Assembly (NCBI GenBank): GCA_027451645.1
Contig: DAIDIX010000004.1
Coordinates: forward strand, 11,646 to 20,706
From: Candidatus Dormiibacterota bacterium
GTDB taxonomy: Bacteria; Chloroflexota; Dormibacteria; Aeolococcales; Aeolococcaceae
DNA: 9,061 nt
Reading direction: 5' to 3'
This document shows, piece after piece, positions 1 to 6,351 of this stretch. The translations under genes were made by a program, and so were the position numbers. Positions within the stretch are counted from its first letter, which is position 1; each line of letters opens with the position of its first letter. The notes under the pieces are model-generated. The model made no database searches. It had not been told where the DNA came from and worked only from the letters and a program-made list of their open reading frames with translations.

Positions 1-371
1 GCTGCACCCCTGCTGGTCCAGTCCCGAAGGCGTGACTCGGCAAGGTCAAGGAAGCGGGAAGGAGCCTGCTGCGACTTCTTGCTGTAGGCAACGAGCGCGA
101 GATAGACTGTGGACCGCTTGCCCTGCGGAGCGAAAAGGACCCTGATGCCCTGGTCGCTGATGGGTACGCGAACCTCATAGAGATCTCCCCTGAGGTGCCG
201 GGCACCCTGGAGCCCGTTGTCGCGGATCTGGCGCATAGCAACCACGACTTTCGCTGCATCATCAGCCGGAAGTGCATCCAGAAACTCCCGAACGGGACTG
301 TCACCACGGCCTGTCGTGTAGTGACGCCATCGGGGCCGGATCGTGTTTGTACGGGCCATCAGGTCACTCAT
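1..371 (-). CDS. HigB/RelE-type toxin (phage Gp49-like family), C-terminal end cut by window edge
   Basis: Read on the minus strand from ATG at 371, the frame stays open for 123 codons to the window edge. The protein has the pattern of the Gp49/HigB-like toxins: PVREFLDALP near residues 26-35, a central LRGDLYEVRV (60-69), GIRVLFAP (75-82) and the basic stretch AYSKKSQQAPSR (95-106). Known members are small ribosome-dependent mRNA interferases, usually 100-125 residues and paired with an HTH antitoxin. At 123 residues this copy is almost complete and only a short tail should lie outside. In this family the antitoxin usually follows the toxin, so it would be expected off the left edge; I cannot see it. 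ATG 371 has a GAGG-type site only a few bases upstream; ATG 359 (residue 5) is an alternative start. The family call rests on motif recall, not a search. Toxin activity is inferred. Confidence 0.8.
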   Translation of the reverse strand, partial: MSDLMARTNTIRPRWRHYTTGRGDSPVREFLDALPADDAAKVVVAMRQIRDNGLQGARHLRGDLYEVRVPISDQGIRVLFAPQGKRSTVYLALVAYSKKSQQAPSRFLDLAESRLRDWTSRGA

Positions 372-380
372 TGCCCTCTG

Positions 381-390
381 AGCGTACGCT
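381..390. promoter_or_regulatory. Perfect 10-bp palindrome upstream of the toxin start
   Basis: AGCGTACGCT reads the same on both strands and ends 10 nt before the toxin ATG at 371. Toxin-antitoxin operons are commonly autoregulated by an antitoxin that binds a palindrome at the promoter, so this is a possible operator. No convincing -10/-35 pair is seen around it, and a 10-bp palindrome can occur by chance. Confidence 0.3.
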
Positions 391-593
391 ACAACTTCAG
401 GAGATCGGAGAGGTGCGAAGATCCCGTCACACGACTGTCACTGGAGGGACAAGGCAGTTCATTCACGAAGGGAAGTCTTCATGCTTCTGCACAGGAAACG
501 ATGTCACAAAGGGGAAGCCGTACTTGACTGCCATACTGAAGTGACGCACGATCTAAGGCGAGTGTGAAGCGGAATGGTACGGGGTGTGAAGTG

Positions 594-1079
594 ATGCTGG
601 GCGGATTCCGGAAGATGCAGTGGCAGTCGGGGCTCATTGTTGGGGCACTGCTTATCCTTGCAGGCTGCGGGACATCAGGCCCACAGGCCACCTGTCCAGC
701 CTCGGGAAGCCCACGGACGCACTTCTGCCTCACTGCTGCTGAAGCTGCACAGCATGACCGTGTGGTCCATGTCCCAACTGTCCCTGATGCAACTCTCCTC
801 AAGGCAGGAGTGAGTCTCACGCTCGGTCCGAAAGACCACTCGAAGATCACGGAGAAGGAAGCTGTCGCAGCAGTCTCGCGATTGGCACCTGACATAGCGT
901 CAGGAGCAGCAGTACGGAGTGCAGTCTTTGCGGAGATCCACTCTCCAGAGGGACTTCCCGCACAGTCGACTGCAGTGTGGCTTGTTGACATTACGCCTCC
1001 GGGAATGCACGGCTATGTCATCGCAGTGGTGAATTCCACGACAGGTGCAGTTCTGTACACTGACGCGTACCACGGGTGA
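594..1079 (+). CDS. Small lipoprotein with a PepSY-like C-terminal half
   Basis: From ATG 594 the protein has 161 residues. It starts with a short basic stretch, then a hydrophobic segment ending in the lipobox LILAGC, so the mature protein would begin at Cys25 and be lipid-anchored on the outer face of the cytoplasmic membrane. After a Thr/Ser/Pro-rich linker, the second half has a KITEKEAVAAVSR helix followed by strands AVWLVDITPP and VIAVVNSTTGAVLYTD. The helix plus closing Asn-x-x-x-Gly turn resembles PepSY-type domains, but no family can be assigned firmly. A GTG at 564 has an AAGG 5 nt upstream and is a real alternative start; it would place the lipobox Cys at 35, which is long. ATG 615 would leave no basic n-region. 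The stop TGA (1077-1079) shares its A with the ATG of the next small ORF. Confidence 0.7.
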   Translation: MLGGFRKMQWQSGLIVGALLILAGCGTSGPQATCPASGSPRTHFCLTAAEAAQHDRVVHVPTVPDATLLKAGVSLTLGPKDHSKITEKEAVAAVSRLAPDIASGAAVRSAVFAEIHSPEGLPAQSTAVWLVDITPPGMHGYVIAVVNSTTGAVLYTDAYHG

Positions 1080-1195
1080 TGGAAGGGCAGGAGAGTCCAG
1101 TATCATCGAACGTGGACATTCGGCATTGGGCTGGCATGAGTGAGATCCCAATCGTTCCGGATCACAACGAGTACTGGAGGGAATGGTGTACATGA
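1079..1195 (+). CDS. 38-codon small ORF bridging the lipoprotein and DDAH genes
   Basis: ATG at 1079 overlaps the lipoprotein stop by one base (TGATG). The ORF runs 38 codons to TGA 1193-1195, which overlaps the likely DDAH start at 1192 in an ATGA tetranucleotide. The predicted peptide begins MEGQESPVSS and ends in a tryptophan-rich tail, NEYWREWCT. It has no hydrophobic stretch, signal peptide or recognisable motif. Stop/start overlaps on both sides are typical of translationally coupled operon genes, and the three ORFs use three different frames. However, a 38-codon open frame can arise by chance, and no clear Shine-Dalgarno precedes the ATG, so it would depend on re-initiation. It could instead be a translated but functionless coupling leader for the DDAH gene. 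Confidence 0.4.
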   Translation: MEGQESPVSSNVDIRHWAGMSEIPIVPDHNEYWREWCT

Positions 1196-1989
1196 ACATC
1201 CTCATGTGTCGCCCGGACTATTTTGATATCGAATACGAGATCAACCCCTGGATGCATACATCGGTGAAAGTGCAGCATTCCGTGGCAATGGAGCAGTGGG
1301 AAACCCTGAAGGACACCTACGAGAAGCTCGGTGCACGCATCACACTCGTCGATCAGATTGAGGGACTTCCTGACATGGTGTTCACTGCAAATGCAGGACT
1401 GGTGTGGAACCGGCGTGCAGTCGTCAGCAGGTTCCAGCATCCTGAGAGGCAGGGTGAGGAGCCATACTGGCGCCGTGCCTTCGAGGGGCTCGGCATGGAA
1501 ACCTTCGATACTCCGGGGGAGAAGCCGTTCGAGGGAGCCGGAGATGGCCTGTTCGTCGGTTCAACACTCTTCATCGGATATGGACCGCGCTCAGATCGGG
1601 AGACGCATGCTGCCATAGCTGCACTCCTTGGCGTCGAGCATGTGAGCCTTGAGCTCGTTGATCCACGGTTCTACCATCTCGATACCTGCTTCTCGCCGCT
1701 TGGGCATGATGCAGCGCTGTATCTCCCGTGCGCTTTCACGGAGGAAGGCATTGCAGAGATCAGGAAGCATGTGCCCCATGCGATCGCTGTACCGCAGGAA
1801 GTGGGGGACGGGTTCTCCTGCAATGCACTTGTTGTTGGTGAGGCCATTGTTGCGACAGCTGCATTGGAGGGCATTGCGAAGGAACTCGCAGCAGTAGGAC
1901 TCCGGCATATCCCCATGGAAATGACCGAGTTCCTCAAGTCAGGTGGTGCAGTGCGCTGTCTCTCCCTCCCACTCGATACAGGTGCGTAG
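1192..1989 (+). CDS. Dimethylarginine dimethylaminohydrolase / arginine-deiminase-like amidinohydrolase
   Basis: A 265-residue protein of the guanidine-group-modifying superfamily. It opens with MNILMCRPDYF and INPWMH and then shows PDMVFTANAGLV, both typical of this family. The likely catalytic residues are present: Glu114 in PFEGAGDG, His162 in FYHLDTCF and the nucleophilic Cys256 in GGAVRCLSLPL, the same Glu/His/Cys set used by DDAH. The family hydrolyses methylated arginines to citrulline plus methylamines, but bacterial members may use other guanidino substrates, so the substrate is not settled. Length is normal for the family. ATG 1192 is preferred because GGAGG at 1176-1180 is too close (2 nt) to ATG 1183; GTG 1186 is another option. 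It probably shares a transcript with the lipoprotein and small ORF. No arginine or citrulline genes are adjacent. Confidence 0.9.
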   Translation: MNILMCRPDYFDIEYEINPWMHTSVKVQHSVAMEQWETLKDTYEKLGARITLVDQIEGLPDMVFTANAGLVWNRRAVVSRFQHPERQGEEPYWRRAFEGLGMETFDTPGEKPFEGAGDGLFVGSTLFIGYGPRSDRETHAAIAALLGVEHVSLELVDPRFYHLDTCFSPLGHDAALYLPCAFTEEGIAEIRKHVPHAIAVPQEVGDGFSCNALVVGEAIVATAALEGIAKELAAVGLRHIPMEMTEFLKSGGAVRCLSLPLDTGA

Positions 1990-1990
1990 C

Positions 1991-2038
1991 CCCCTGCATC
2001 ATGCAGAGGTGTGCTGTGGCAGGAACGGATTCCTACAG
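1991..2038. terminator. Two short hairpins between convergent genes, possible bidirectional terminator
   Basis: CTGCA (1994-1998) pairs with TGCAG (2002-2006) around a 3-nt loop, extended by CC/GG after one mismatch. A second stem pairs AGGAA (2021-2025) with TTCCT (2030-2034) around CGGA, and extends through CTGT/ACAG after a 3-nt bulge. The second covers the stop codon of the transglycosylase gene. Neither has a T-tract, so they are not canonical intrinsic terminators; placement between two convergent gene ends is the main support. Confidence 0.3.
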
Positions 2039-2872
2039 GTCGTGCTGGGGAGCGAAGAGGGGAGCCTCACCGTCCGTCTCTGCAGCCATGAGAGTTGAGA
2101 CATCGCTCACATACCGTGTCGTGTCCGCATACATGCCAACATCCTGAAGAGTCTTCTCTCCCTGGTAGTACGCAGCAAGGGCAAACTCCACTGACTGATC
2201 ATGCCTGTCGAGAAGATGCTGGAGGAGGAGGCCACCAGCTGATACATTGTCATCGGCCCGGTGGAGATCAAGAGGACGGTGGGCAATCACATGGCTCACC
2301 CATTCGCCTGCGGATGGCTCAAGCTGCATGATGCCGACTGCTCCAGTGGGAGAGATGAAGCTCTGATCCCAGCCACTCTCTATCCATGCAACTGCCCGAA
2401 GAAGGGAAGGGTTGATGGCGATGTCAGCAGCAATGGTTGTGAGAAGGGCATTCATCCGGCCAAGCCTGCCTGGAACAGCGATGACTGCACCATCTGCGAG
2501 AGGAGCATTGACTCCGATACCGTTCGCCCGTGCGAGAGCTGTGGGATCGATGCCATAGAGCCTTGCAATCCGTACCACGCTGTCATTGCTTGTGGCAGTG
2601 TGCAGGTCAAGGTCATTTCCTGCAAGAGCGTATGGAGGCAGGGCAAGGGCTGCATCGGGAATGGTGAGCATCTGCCCAATCTTGAGTTCTGCACTGCTCG
2701 AGATGTTGTTTACAGCAGAAAGAGCCTGGACAGTCGTTGCATGCCGAAGGGCAATGTCGCGGAGCGTGTCGCCAGGATGCACAATGCATGACGATGCCAC
2801 CATTGCTGTGGGATATGCTGCAAGCGCTGTTGCGCCGACAGCAAGGGCGAGTCGCTGTGTACGAGAGTTCAT
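2033..2872 (-). CDS. Secreted lytic transglycosylase with two LysM modules and an SLT domain
   Basis: A 279-residue envelope protein. Residues 1-26 form a signal peptide with a basic start and an Ala/Leu-rich core. LysM 1 spans about 30-72 (VHPGDTLRDIA to GQMLTIP) and a more divergent LysM 2 about 90-134. The SLT-type lysozyme-like domain covers about 141-260: catalytic Glu165 in AWIESGWDQ, then SPTGAVGIMQLEP, the NVSAGGLLLQHLLD helix and ALAAYYQG. Enzymes of this class cleave peptidoglycan glycan strands to 1,6-anhydro products; LysM modules bind GlcNAc-containing glycans. LysM placed before SLT at this compact size suggests a cell-wall remodelling or resuscitation-type enzyme. No Shine-Dalgarno precedes ATG 2872, so the start rests on the signal peptide fit. 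It is monocistronic, convergent with DDAH and divergent from the HAD gene. Confidence 0.9.
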   Translation of the reverse strand: MNSRTQRLALAVGATALAAYPTAMVASSCIVHPGDTLRDIALRHATTVQALSAVNNISSSAELKIGQMLTIPDAALALPPYALAGNDLDLHTATSNDSVVRIARLYGIDPTALARANGIGVNAPLADGAVIAVPGRLGRMNALLTTIAADIAINPSLLRAVAWIESGWDQSFISPTGAVGIMQLEPSAGEWVSHVIAHRPLDLHRADDNVSAGGLLLQHLLDRHDQSVEFALAAYYQGEKTLQDVGMYADTTRYVSDVSTLMAAETDGEAPLFAPQHDL

Positions 2873-2928
2873 GGTGCAGGTGTGGTACGACGTGGTCAGG
2901 ATGGTGAAAGCAGAGCTCTCAAGAACTG

Positions 2929-2959
2929 AATATACACCAATTTATGACGAATGTTTCAA
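2929..2959 (-). promoter_or_regulatory. Candidate sigma70-type promoter for the transglycosylase gene
   Basis: On the minus strand a TTGAAA element (2954-2959) is followed after 19 nt by TATATT (2929-2934). The surrounding sequence is clearly more AT-rich than the rest of the window. Both hexamers are close to consensus, but the spacer is 2 nt longer than optimal. The transcript would have a leader of about 50 nt before ATG 2872. Confidence 0.45.
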
Positions 2960-2992
2960 CAATACGACGAACCCACCAACCGCACCAAATCG

Positions 2993-3001
2993 TGCTATGA
3001 T
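2993..3001 (+). promoter_or_regulatory. Candidate extended -10 promoter for the HAD gene
   Basis: TGCTATGAT matches the extended -10 form TGn-TATAAT with one mismatch in the hexamer. No -35 hexamer lies at the usual distance, which extended -10 promoters tolerate. Transcription would start near 3008, giving a leader of roughly 130 nt before the HAD start. Confidence 0.4.
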
Positions 3002-3016
3002 GCGTTGGCAATAGAT

Positions 3017-3128
3017 AAAGGAGAAGAGACGGGAGAGGGTCTCCCGCCGAAATGATATAGCGAGCGCCAGAGGGCAGGAGACATGCCTCGGGCTGGATTG
3101 TTGCCCCATCGGCGCTGCTCGTAAGGAG
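3017..3128 (+). promoter_or_regulatory. Structured leader upstream of the HAD gene (possible cis-acting RNA)
   Basis: The leader begins with an orphan Shine-Dalgarno AAAGGAG (3017-3023) with no usable start codon behind it. Next is a perfect 7-bp hairpin, CGGGAGA (3030-3036) with TCTCCCG (3040-3046) around GGG. Further on, AGCGCC (3063-3068) can pair with GGCGCT (3111-3116), enclosing a possible GGGCA (3072-3076) / TGCCC (3102-3106) stem. The region ends in AAGGAG (3123-3128), the HAD ribosome binding site, 10 nt before GTG 3139. I do not recognise a named riboswitch class. Regulation by folding is inferred. Confidence 0.35.
3083..3124 (+). CDS. Possible 13-codon leader peptide before the HAD gene
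   Basis: ATG 3083 is preceded by AGGAG (3076-3080) with a short 2-nt spacer. It encodes MPRAGLLPHRRCS and stops at TAA 3122-3124. This stop overlaps the AAGGAG site of the HAD gene as TAAGGAG, so ribosomes finishing the peptide would sit on the HAD initiation region. This layout is typical of coupling or attenuation leaders, though no single amino acid is strongly repeated. It is too short for statistical support and may be chance. Confidence 0.25.
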   Translation: MPRAGLLPHRRCS

Positions 3129-3138
3129 CGGAAGTATT

Positions 3139-3798
3139 GTGAGACAGTATCGATTTGTCGACGCCGTCATCTGGGATTATGATGGCACCCTTGTCGCAAC
3201 ACGGAATGCGGACAGGGAAGCAGTGGAACGCCTTCTTGGTGAAGAGCCGGAGGCTCATACTGGCGTACAGGAATTCTGGGCAACGGAGGGACTTCCCATC
3301 CGTACTAGGATCGAGCGAGCCTGGCCTGGTCGCGTGGAGGAGATCCTGCCGTACTTCAATGCCCATGTCGATCCGCAGCGCTTCAGGGGCATTCTCACTG
3401 TCATCCAGTCTCTCAGGAGGGACGGATATCGGCTTGGTGTCGTGTCTTCGCGCCAGAGGGATCTTCTTGAATGGGGCCTCAAGGTGAGCGGACTCCGTCC
3501 GTACTTTGAATCGGTCATTGGTCTTGATGATGTCAACTCGCCAAAGCCGGATCCCGAGGGGCTCCTGAAAACGGTTCACCGGCTCGAGGTGCATCCCTCC
3601 CAGGCACTGTTCATAGGCGACAGTGATGTCGACATCCTTGCAGGCAAGGCAGCACGCATTGCAACCTGGCATGCTGCATGGTCTCTTGAGGGGCGGAGGT
3701 CTCACTTCGCTGCCACATACCAGCTCCACAGTCCGAAGGATGTGCTTGCTGCAATTGACATGCTCGGGCAGGAACCCACAGGAACAGAGGGCGGATAG
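3139..3798 (+). CDS. HAD-superfamily hydrolase, phosphoglycolate-phosphatase-like
   Basis: A 219-residue protein with all four HAD motifs: DYDGT (nucleophile Asp13, general acid Asp15), Ser103 in GVVSSRQ, Lys136 in NSPKPDPEGL and the magnesium-binding GDSDVD (Asp161 and Asp165). A helical cap of about 65 residues sits between motifs I and II, as in subfamily I phosphatases such as Gph, PpaX and beta-phosphoglucomutase. The product is a cytoplasmic phosphomonoesterase. The substrate is uncertain; phosphoglycolate, pyrophosphate or a sugar phosphate are options, and SPKPDPE with FIGDS leans toward Gph/PpaX-like enzymes. GTG 3139 has AAGGAG 10 nt upstream. It appears monocistronic with an unusually long leader, and its end is 24 nt from the convergent nucleoside phosphorylase gene. 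Confidence 0.88.
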   Translation: MRQYRFVDAVIWDYDGTLVATRNADREAVERLLGEEPEAHTGVQEFWATEGLPIRTRIERAWPGRVEEILPYFNAHVDPQRFRGILTVIQSLRRDGYRLGVVSSRQRDLLEWGLKVSGLRPYFESVIGLDDVNSPKPDPEGLLKTVHRLEVHPSQALFIGDSDVDILAGKAARIATWHAAWSLEGRRSHFAATYQLHSPKDVLAAIDMLGQEPTGTEGG

Positions 3799-3803
3799 TC
3801 CCA

Positions 3804-3818
3804 ACCTCCGGAAGAGGT
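3804..3818. terminator. Weak symmetric hairpin between convergent gene ends
   Basis: ACCTC (3804-3808) pairs with GAGGT (3814-3818) around a 5-nt loop in the 24-nt gap between the HAD and phosphorylase genes. The stem is short and has no T-tract on either side. Only its location favours a termination role. Confidence 0.2.
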
Positions 3819-3822
3819 GATC

Positions 3823-4590
3823 CTACCGTGCAGCGAGCTTCGCTGCATCCTGGGCAATGAGGGTGCGGACACCACCGATTGCTACACGGATAGCAACATC
3901 GATGGGAAGTTCCACGCCTCCTGGAAGCGTGCTGTCGCCAGACTGCGCAGTGTTCACTACTGCCATGACTGCTCCAGCACGGAAGCCCCGTACTGCTCCA
4001 ATGACGAACAGTGTGGAGGACTCCATCTCTGCTGCAATGCAGCCTGCTCGTTTCCAGGCCTCGAGCTTTGCACGGATCATGGACTCGACAGGGACTGTCT
4101 CCGGTGCAATCTCACTGTACAGCGCATCATTGCACTGTACGATGCCGAGTTCATGCGGGAGGTTCTGCTCCTTGGCAGCATGGTCAAGTGCAAGAAGCAC
4201 ATCGAAGTCGGAAACAGCTGGAAACTCGGGAGGTACGTACTGGTGCGAAGTGCCTTCGTTCCGGATTGCTGCCTGAACAAGCACAGCATCCCCGAGCCGC
4301 AGAGTGTCGGCAATGCCGCCACATGTGCCAACACGGATCATGGTCCTGGCACCAATCGTGAAAAGTTCCTCTGCTGCAATGGCAGTCGAGGGACCACCAA
4401 TGCCTGTCGAGACTGCACTCACCTTCACGCCATCAAGGGTTCCCGTGTAGGTCGTGAATTCCCGGTTGCTCCGGACATGGACACCATCAGTGAAGTGCTG
4501 GGCAATACGCTCGCATCGTCCCGGATCTCCCGGCATGAGGATGTATTCCCCGATTTCGCCTTCTTCAAGCTGGATGTGATACTGACGCAT
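3823..4590 (-). CDS. Nucleoside phosphorylase, uridine-phosphorylase-like (NP-I family)
   Basis: A 255-residue cytoplasmic enzyme of the hexameric NP-I family. Phosphate-site residues are clear: GDPGR (Gly21, Arg25), Arg43 in NREFTT and Arg86 with Thr89 in IRVGTCGG. The ribose-site signature AAEMESSTLF (Glu188-Met189-Glu190) is typical of Udp, and STGIGGPSTAIAAEE matches uridine phosphorylases closely. The family cleaves a nucleoside with phosphate to free base and ribose-1-phosphate. The segment aligned by eye with the uracil-binding Gln/Arg region of E. coli Udp reads DALYSEIAPETVP, with neither residue evident, so base specificity is uncertain. ATG 4590 lies 5 nt after the queG stop with no strong Shine-Dalgarno, consistent with translational coupling. 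A longer reading from 4656 overlaps queG and is not preferred. Confidence 0.88.
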   Translation of the reverse strand: MRQYHIQLEEGEIGEYILMPGDPGRCERIAQHFTDGVHVRSNREFTTYTGTLDGVKVSAVSTGIGGPSTAIAAEELFTIGARTMIRVGTCGGIADTLRLGDAVLVQAAIRNEGTSHQYVPPEFPAVSDFDVLLALDHAAKEQNLPHELGIVQCNDALYSEIAPETVPVESMIRAKLEAWKRAGCIAAEMESSTLFVIGAVRGFRAGAVMAVVNTAQSGDSTLPGGVELPIDVAIRVAIGGVRTLIAQDAAKLAAR

Positions 4591-4595
4591 GACAC

Positions 4596-5723
4596 TCAGT
4601 GTAGCGGGAGGGAGGATGGGTCGGTTGTCCGCTGCCGTATTGCCATGATTGCCCACGCAATGAGCTCTCTCCCTGCTTCGTCAGCATGTTCGCGATGCTG
4701 CTCCAGGTGGGGGAGTGCGGCTGGAGTTCCGACATTGCCAAGTGCAATGATGACATTCCGCAGGAGCCGCTCACGTCCAGTCCGCTCAATGGGAGATCCT
4801 CCGAACAGCTCCATGAATCGCTCCGAATCGAGGGAGAGGAGGGAGATGAGGTCCATGAGTGCTGCAGGACTGCCCTCCCGGCCATGCATGGGAGGGAGAG
4901 ATTTTCGCATGTTGATGGGACAGACATCCTGGCAGATGTCGCAGCCGAAGATCCAATCACCAAGAAGTGGCCGGATGTCTTCAGGGATTGGACCTTCATG
5001 CTCAATGGTCCAGTAGGAGATGCACTTTCTCGCATCTATGACTCCTGGAGCACGGATCGCTCCAGTCGGACAGGCAGCCATGCATGTTGTGCAGCTCCCG
5101 CAGGACTTGCGGGAAGGAGCTGTTGGCGGGTACGGAAGCGAGGTGACTATGGAGGCAAGCAGGACGAAACTTCCGCCGTGTGGAGTGATGAGACAGGAAT
5201 TCTTGCCCAGAAAGCCAATTCCTGCCCGCTCTGCAATGGCACGGTCCACAGCCCAGCCATGATCGACAAAGATCTTTGCACGGAGAGCCGGATGGGAGAG
5301 ACGAAGATCCCTGATGAGTTCATTGCACTTTCTCTCGAGGAGCGAATGGTAGTCTTCAGGACGCGTGGAGTCAGATTCACTGAGCAGTGCATATGAGGCG
5401 ATTCTGCCAGCAGGATACGTGGGGCGTGCTGCAGAAGAATCTCCTGGGGAGTATGGCCATGCAAGGGCAATGATGGACTGTGCCCAGGGAAACCGGTCAG
5501 CCAGGTGCGTTGCTGCATGGGCACGTCGCTCGTGCATCCAGGGCATGCCTGACAGCCTGCCACTCCTGAGGGAATCGAGGAGGTGGGCTTCCGCGTCGGG
5601 AAACGGTGCAGGTGCTGCTATGCCAGCAGCACACCAGCCATCCTTCCGGGCAGCAGCGAGCATGCGATCCCGTTCCTCCTGCCAGAACGGACCATGAATG
5701 CCATTCAGTCCAGCATCATGCAT
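4596..5723 (-). CDS. queG: Epoxyqueuosine reductase QueG
   Basis: A 375-residue cobalamin-dependent iron-sulfur enzyme that carries out the last step of tRNA queuosine synthesis, reducing epoxyqueuosine in tRNA. The QueG core FVDHGWAVDRAIAERAG then GFLGKN is present, with Asp154 the likely proton donor. Two [4Fe-4S] sites are complete: Cys208/211/214 with Cys218 followed by Pro, and Cys261/264/268 with Cys234 in DARKCISYWTIEHEG. The C-terminal 60 residues (GRERLLRNVIIALGN and following) form a short HEAT-like helical region, as in many QueG proteins. Length matches the family. ATG 5723 lies 10 nt after the upstream stop; it lacks a good ribosome binding site, whereas ATG 5663 has AGGAGG about 11 nt upstream, so the start is slightly uncertain. 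No queA or tgt is in view. It is followed by the phosphorylase gene 5 nt downstream. Confidence 0.96.
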   Translation of the reverse strand: MHDAGLNGIHGPFWQEERDRMLAAARKDGWCAAGIAAPAPFPDAEAHLLDSLRSGRLSGMPWMHERRAHAATHLADRFPWAQSIIALAWPYSPGDSSAARPTYPAGRIASYALLSESDSTRPEDYHSLLERKCNELIRDLRLSHPALRAKIFVDHGWAVDRAIAERAGIGFLGKNSCLITPHGGSFVLLASIVTSLPYPPTAPSRKSCGSCTTCMAACPTGAIRAPGVIDARKCISYWTIEHEGPIPEDIRPLLGDWIFGCDICQDVCPINMRKSLPPMHGREGSPAALMDLISLLSLDSERFMELFGGSPIERTGRERLLRNVIIALGNVGTPAALPHLEQHREHADEAGRELIAWAIMAIRQRTTDPSSLPLH

Positions 5724-5733
5724 GGATCACATC

Positions 5734-6234
5734 TTAGGCGAGAAACTGCTCTGGCGTTCCTGCTCCAGCATTCTGCTGGGTGTGCTGTACAGATGAAGTC
5801 CCAGTAAGGCGCGTAACAGGGTCTACTTCTGTCACAGCCATGCCCCGTGCAGAGAACTGCCAGACTTCATGATGCGTTCCCGTACTGAAGACAACACTGC
5901 AGTCGGACGGGATGAATGTTCCGAGCGCATGGAAGACACTGTGGTCGTGTTCCCGCATGCCAGACAGGTCGATTACGCGAATCTCCCGGTCTCCGTACGC
6001 ACGATATACATGCTCTCCTAGACGGGTGAGCGCATCAGCAAGATCGCGGAGGACGAACCCGGGATTGCGGCTGTGGTACGTGGGGAGATCGGGAAACGCT
6101 TCTTTCAGGGCAGCAAGGGCTTCACGTGCACGGGTCTCCGGAATGCGGATGTCGACATCATGCGCATCAGACTGGCTGATGCGGGGTGCCGCGTGGGTGA
6201 AATGCCGGAAGAATCCGAAGAGTGAAGCGTTCAT
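5734..6234 (-). CDS. Hypothetical protein, first gene of the queG operon
   Basis: I do not recognise this 166-residue protein. From ATG 6234 it has an aromatic N-terminus (FGFFRHF), then DVDIRIPETRAREALAALK (about 26-44), a helix with NPGFVLRDLADALTRLGEHVY (58-78) and a strand-rich part with REIRVIDLSG (83-92) and SVVFSTGTHHEVWQFSARG (113-131). The last 25 residues are Thr/Gln/Gly/Ala-rich and probably disordered. There is no signal peptide or membrane segment, so it should be cytosolic. His is frequent, including GTHHE, but no metal motif is complete. It ends 10 nt before queG and should be co-transcribed with it. The start has only a weak GGTG upstream; in-frame GTG and TTG codons further up are less likely. 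Confidence 0.65.
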   Translation of the reverse strand: MNASLFGFFRHFTHAAPRISQSDAHDVDIRIPETRAREALAALKEAFPDLPTYHSRNPGFVLRDLADALTRLGEHVYRAYGDREIRVIDLSGMREHDHSVFHALGTFIPSDCSVVFSTGTHHEVWQFSARGMAVTEVDPVTRLTGTSSVQHTQQNAGAGTPEQFLA

Positions 6235-6316
6235 GACTGGTTTCACCGTAGATACGGGAAACGGACACGGGAGGGACAATCATTGCTCGCATACGAGTTT
6301 GTCACTGGTCTGTCAC

Positions 6317-6351
6317 GCACCATACGACACGATGTTGGAAGTCGTATGTGC
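6317..6351. repeat. Perfect 8-bp inverted repeat, extendable to 11 bp with one bulge
   Basis: CATACGAC (6321-6328) and GTCGTATG (6341-6348) are perfect inverted copies separated by 12 nt. GCA (6317-6319) with TGC (6349-6351) extends the stem past one bulged C. It lies in the 138-nt gap between the stop of the 106-residue gene and the start of the queG operon. It could end the upstream transcript (no T-tract follows) or be an operator for the queG operon. Two copies of GTCAC lie just beside it at 6301-6316. Confidence 0.5.

Noticed and set aside
524..552. TTGACT followed 17 nt later by CACGAT as a promoter for the lipoprotein operon
   Set aside because: The -35 hexamer is good, but the -10 matches only three of six bases. 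There is too little to call it.
479..991. 170-codon minus-strand frame opposite the lipoprotein
   Set aside because: The plus strand has a clear lipobox signal peptide and coupled downstream genes. The minus frame has no recognisable feature.
2995..3804. 269-codon open frame on the minus strand opposite the HAD gene
   Set aside because: The HAD gene on the other strand has all four family motifs and a good ribosome binding site. The antisense frame is low-complexity and motif-free.
3817..5016. 399-codon open frame on the plus strand opposite queG and the phosphorylase gene
   Set aside because: It is antisense to two well-recognised enzymes. It is Cys/Arg/Ser-rich with no motif, and is explained by the avoidance of TTA, CTA and TCA codons in the real genes.
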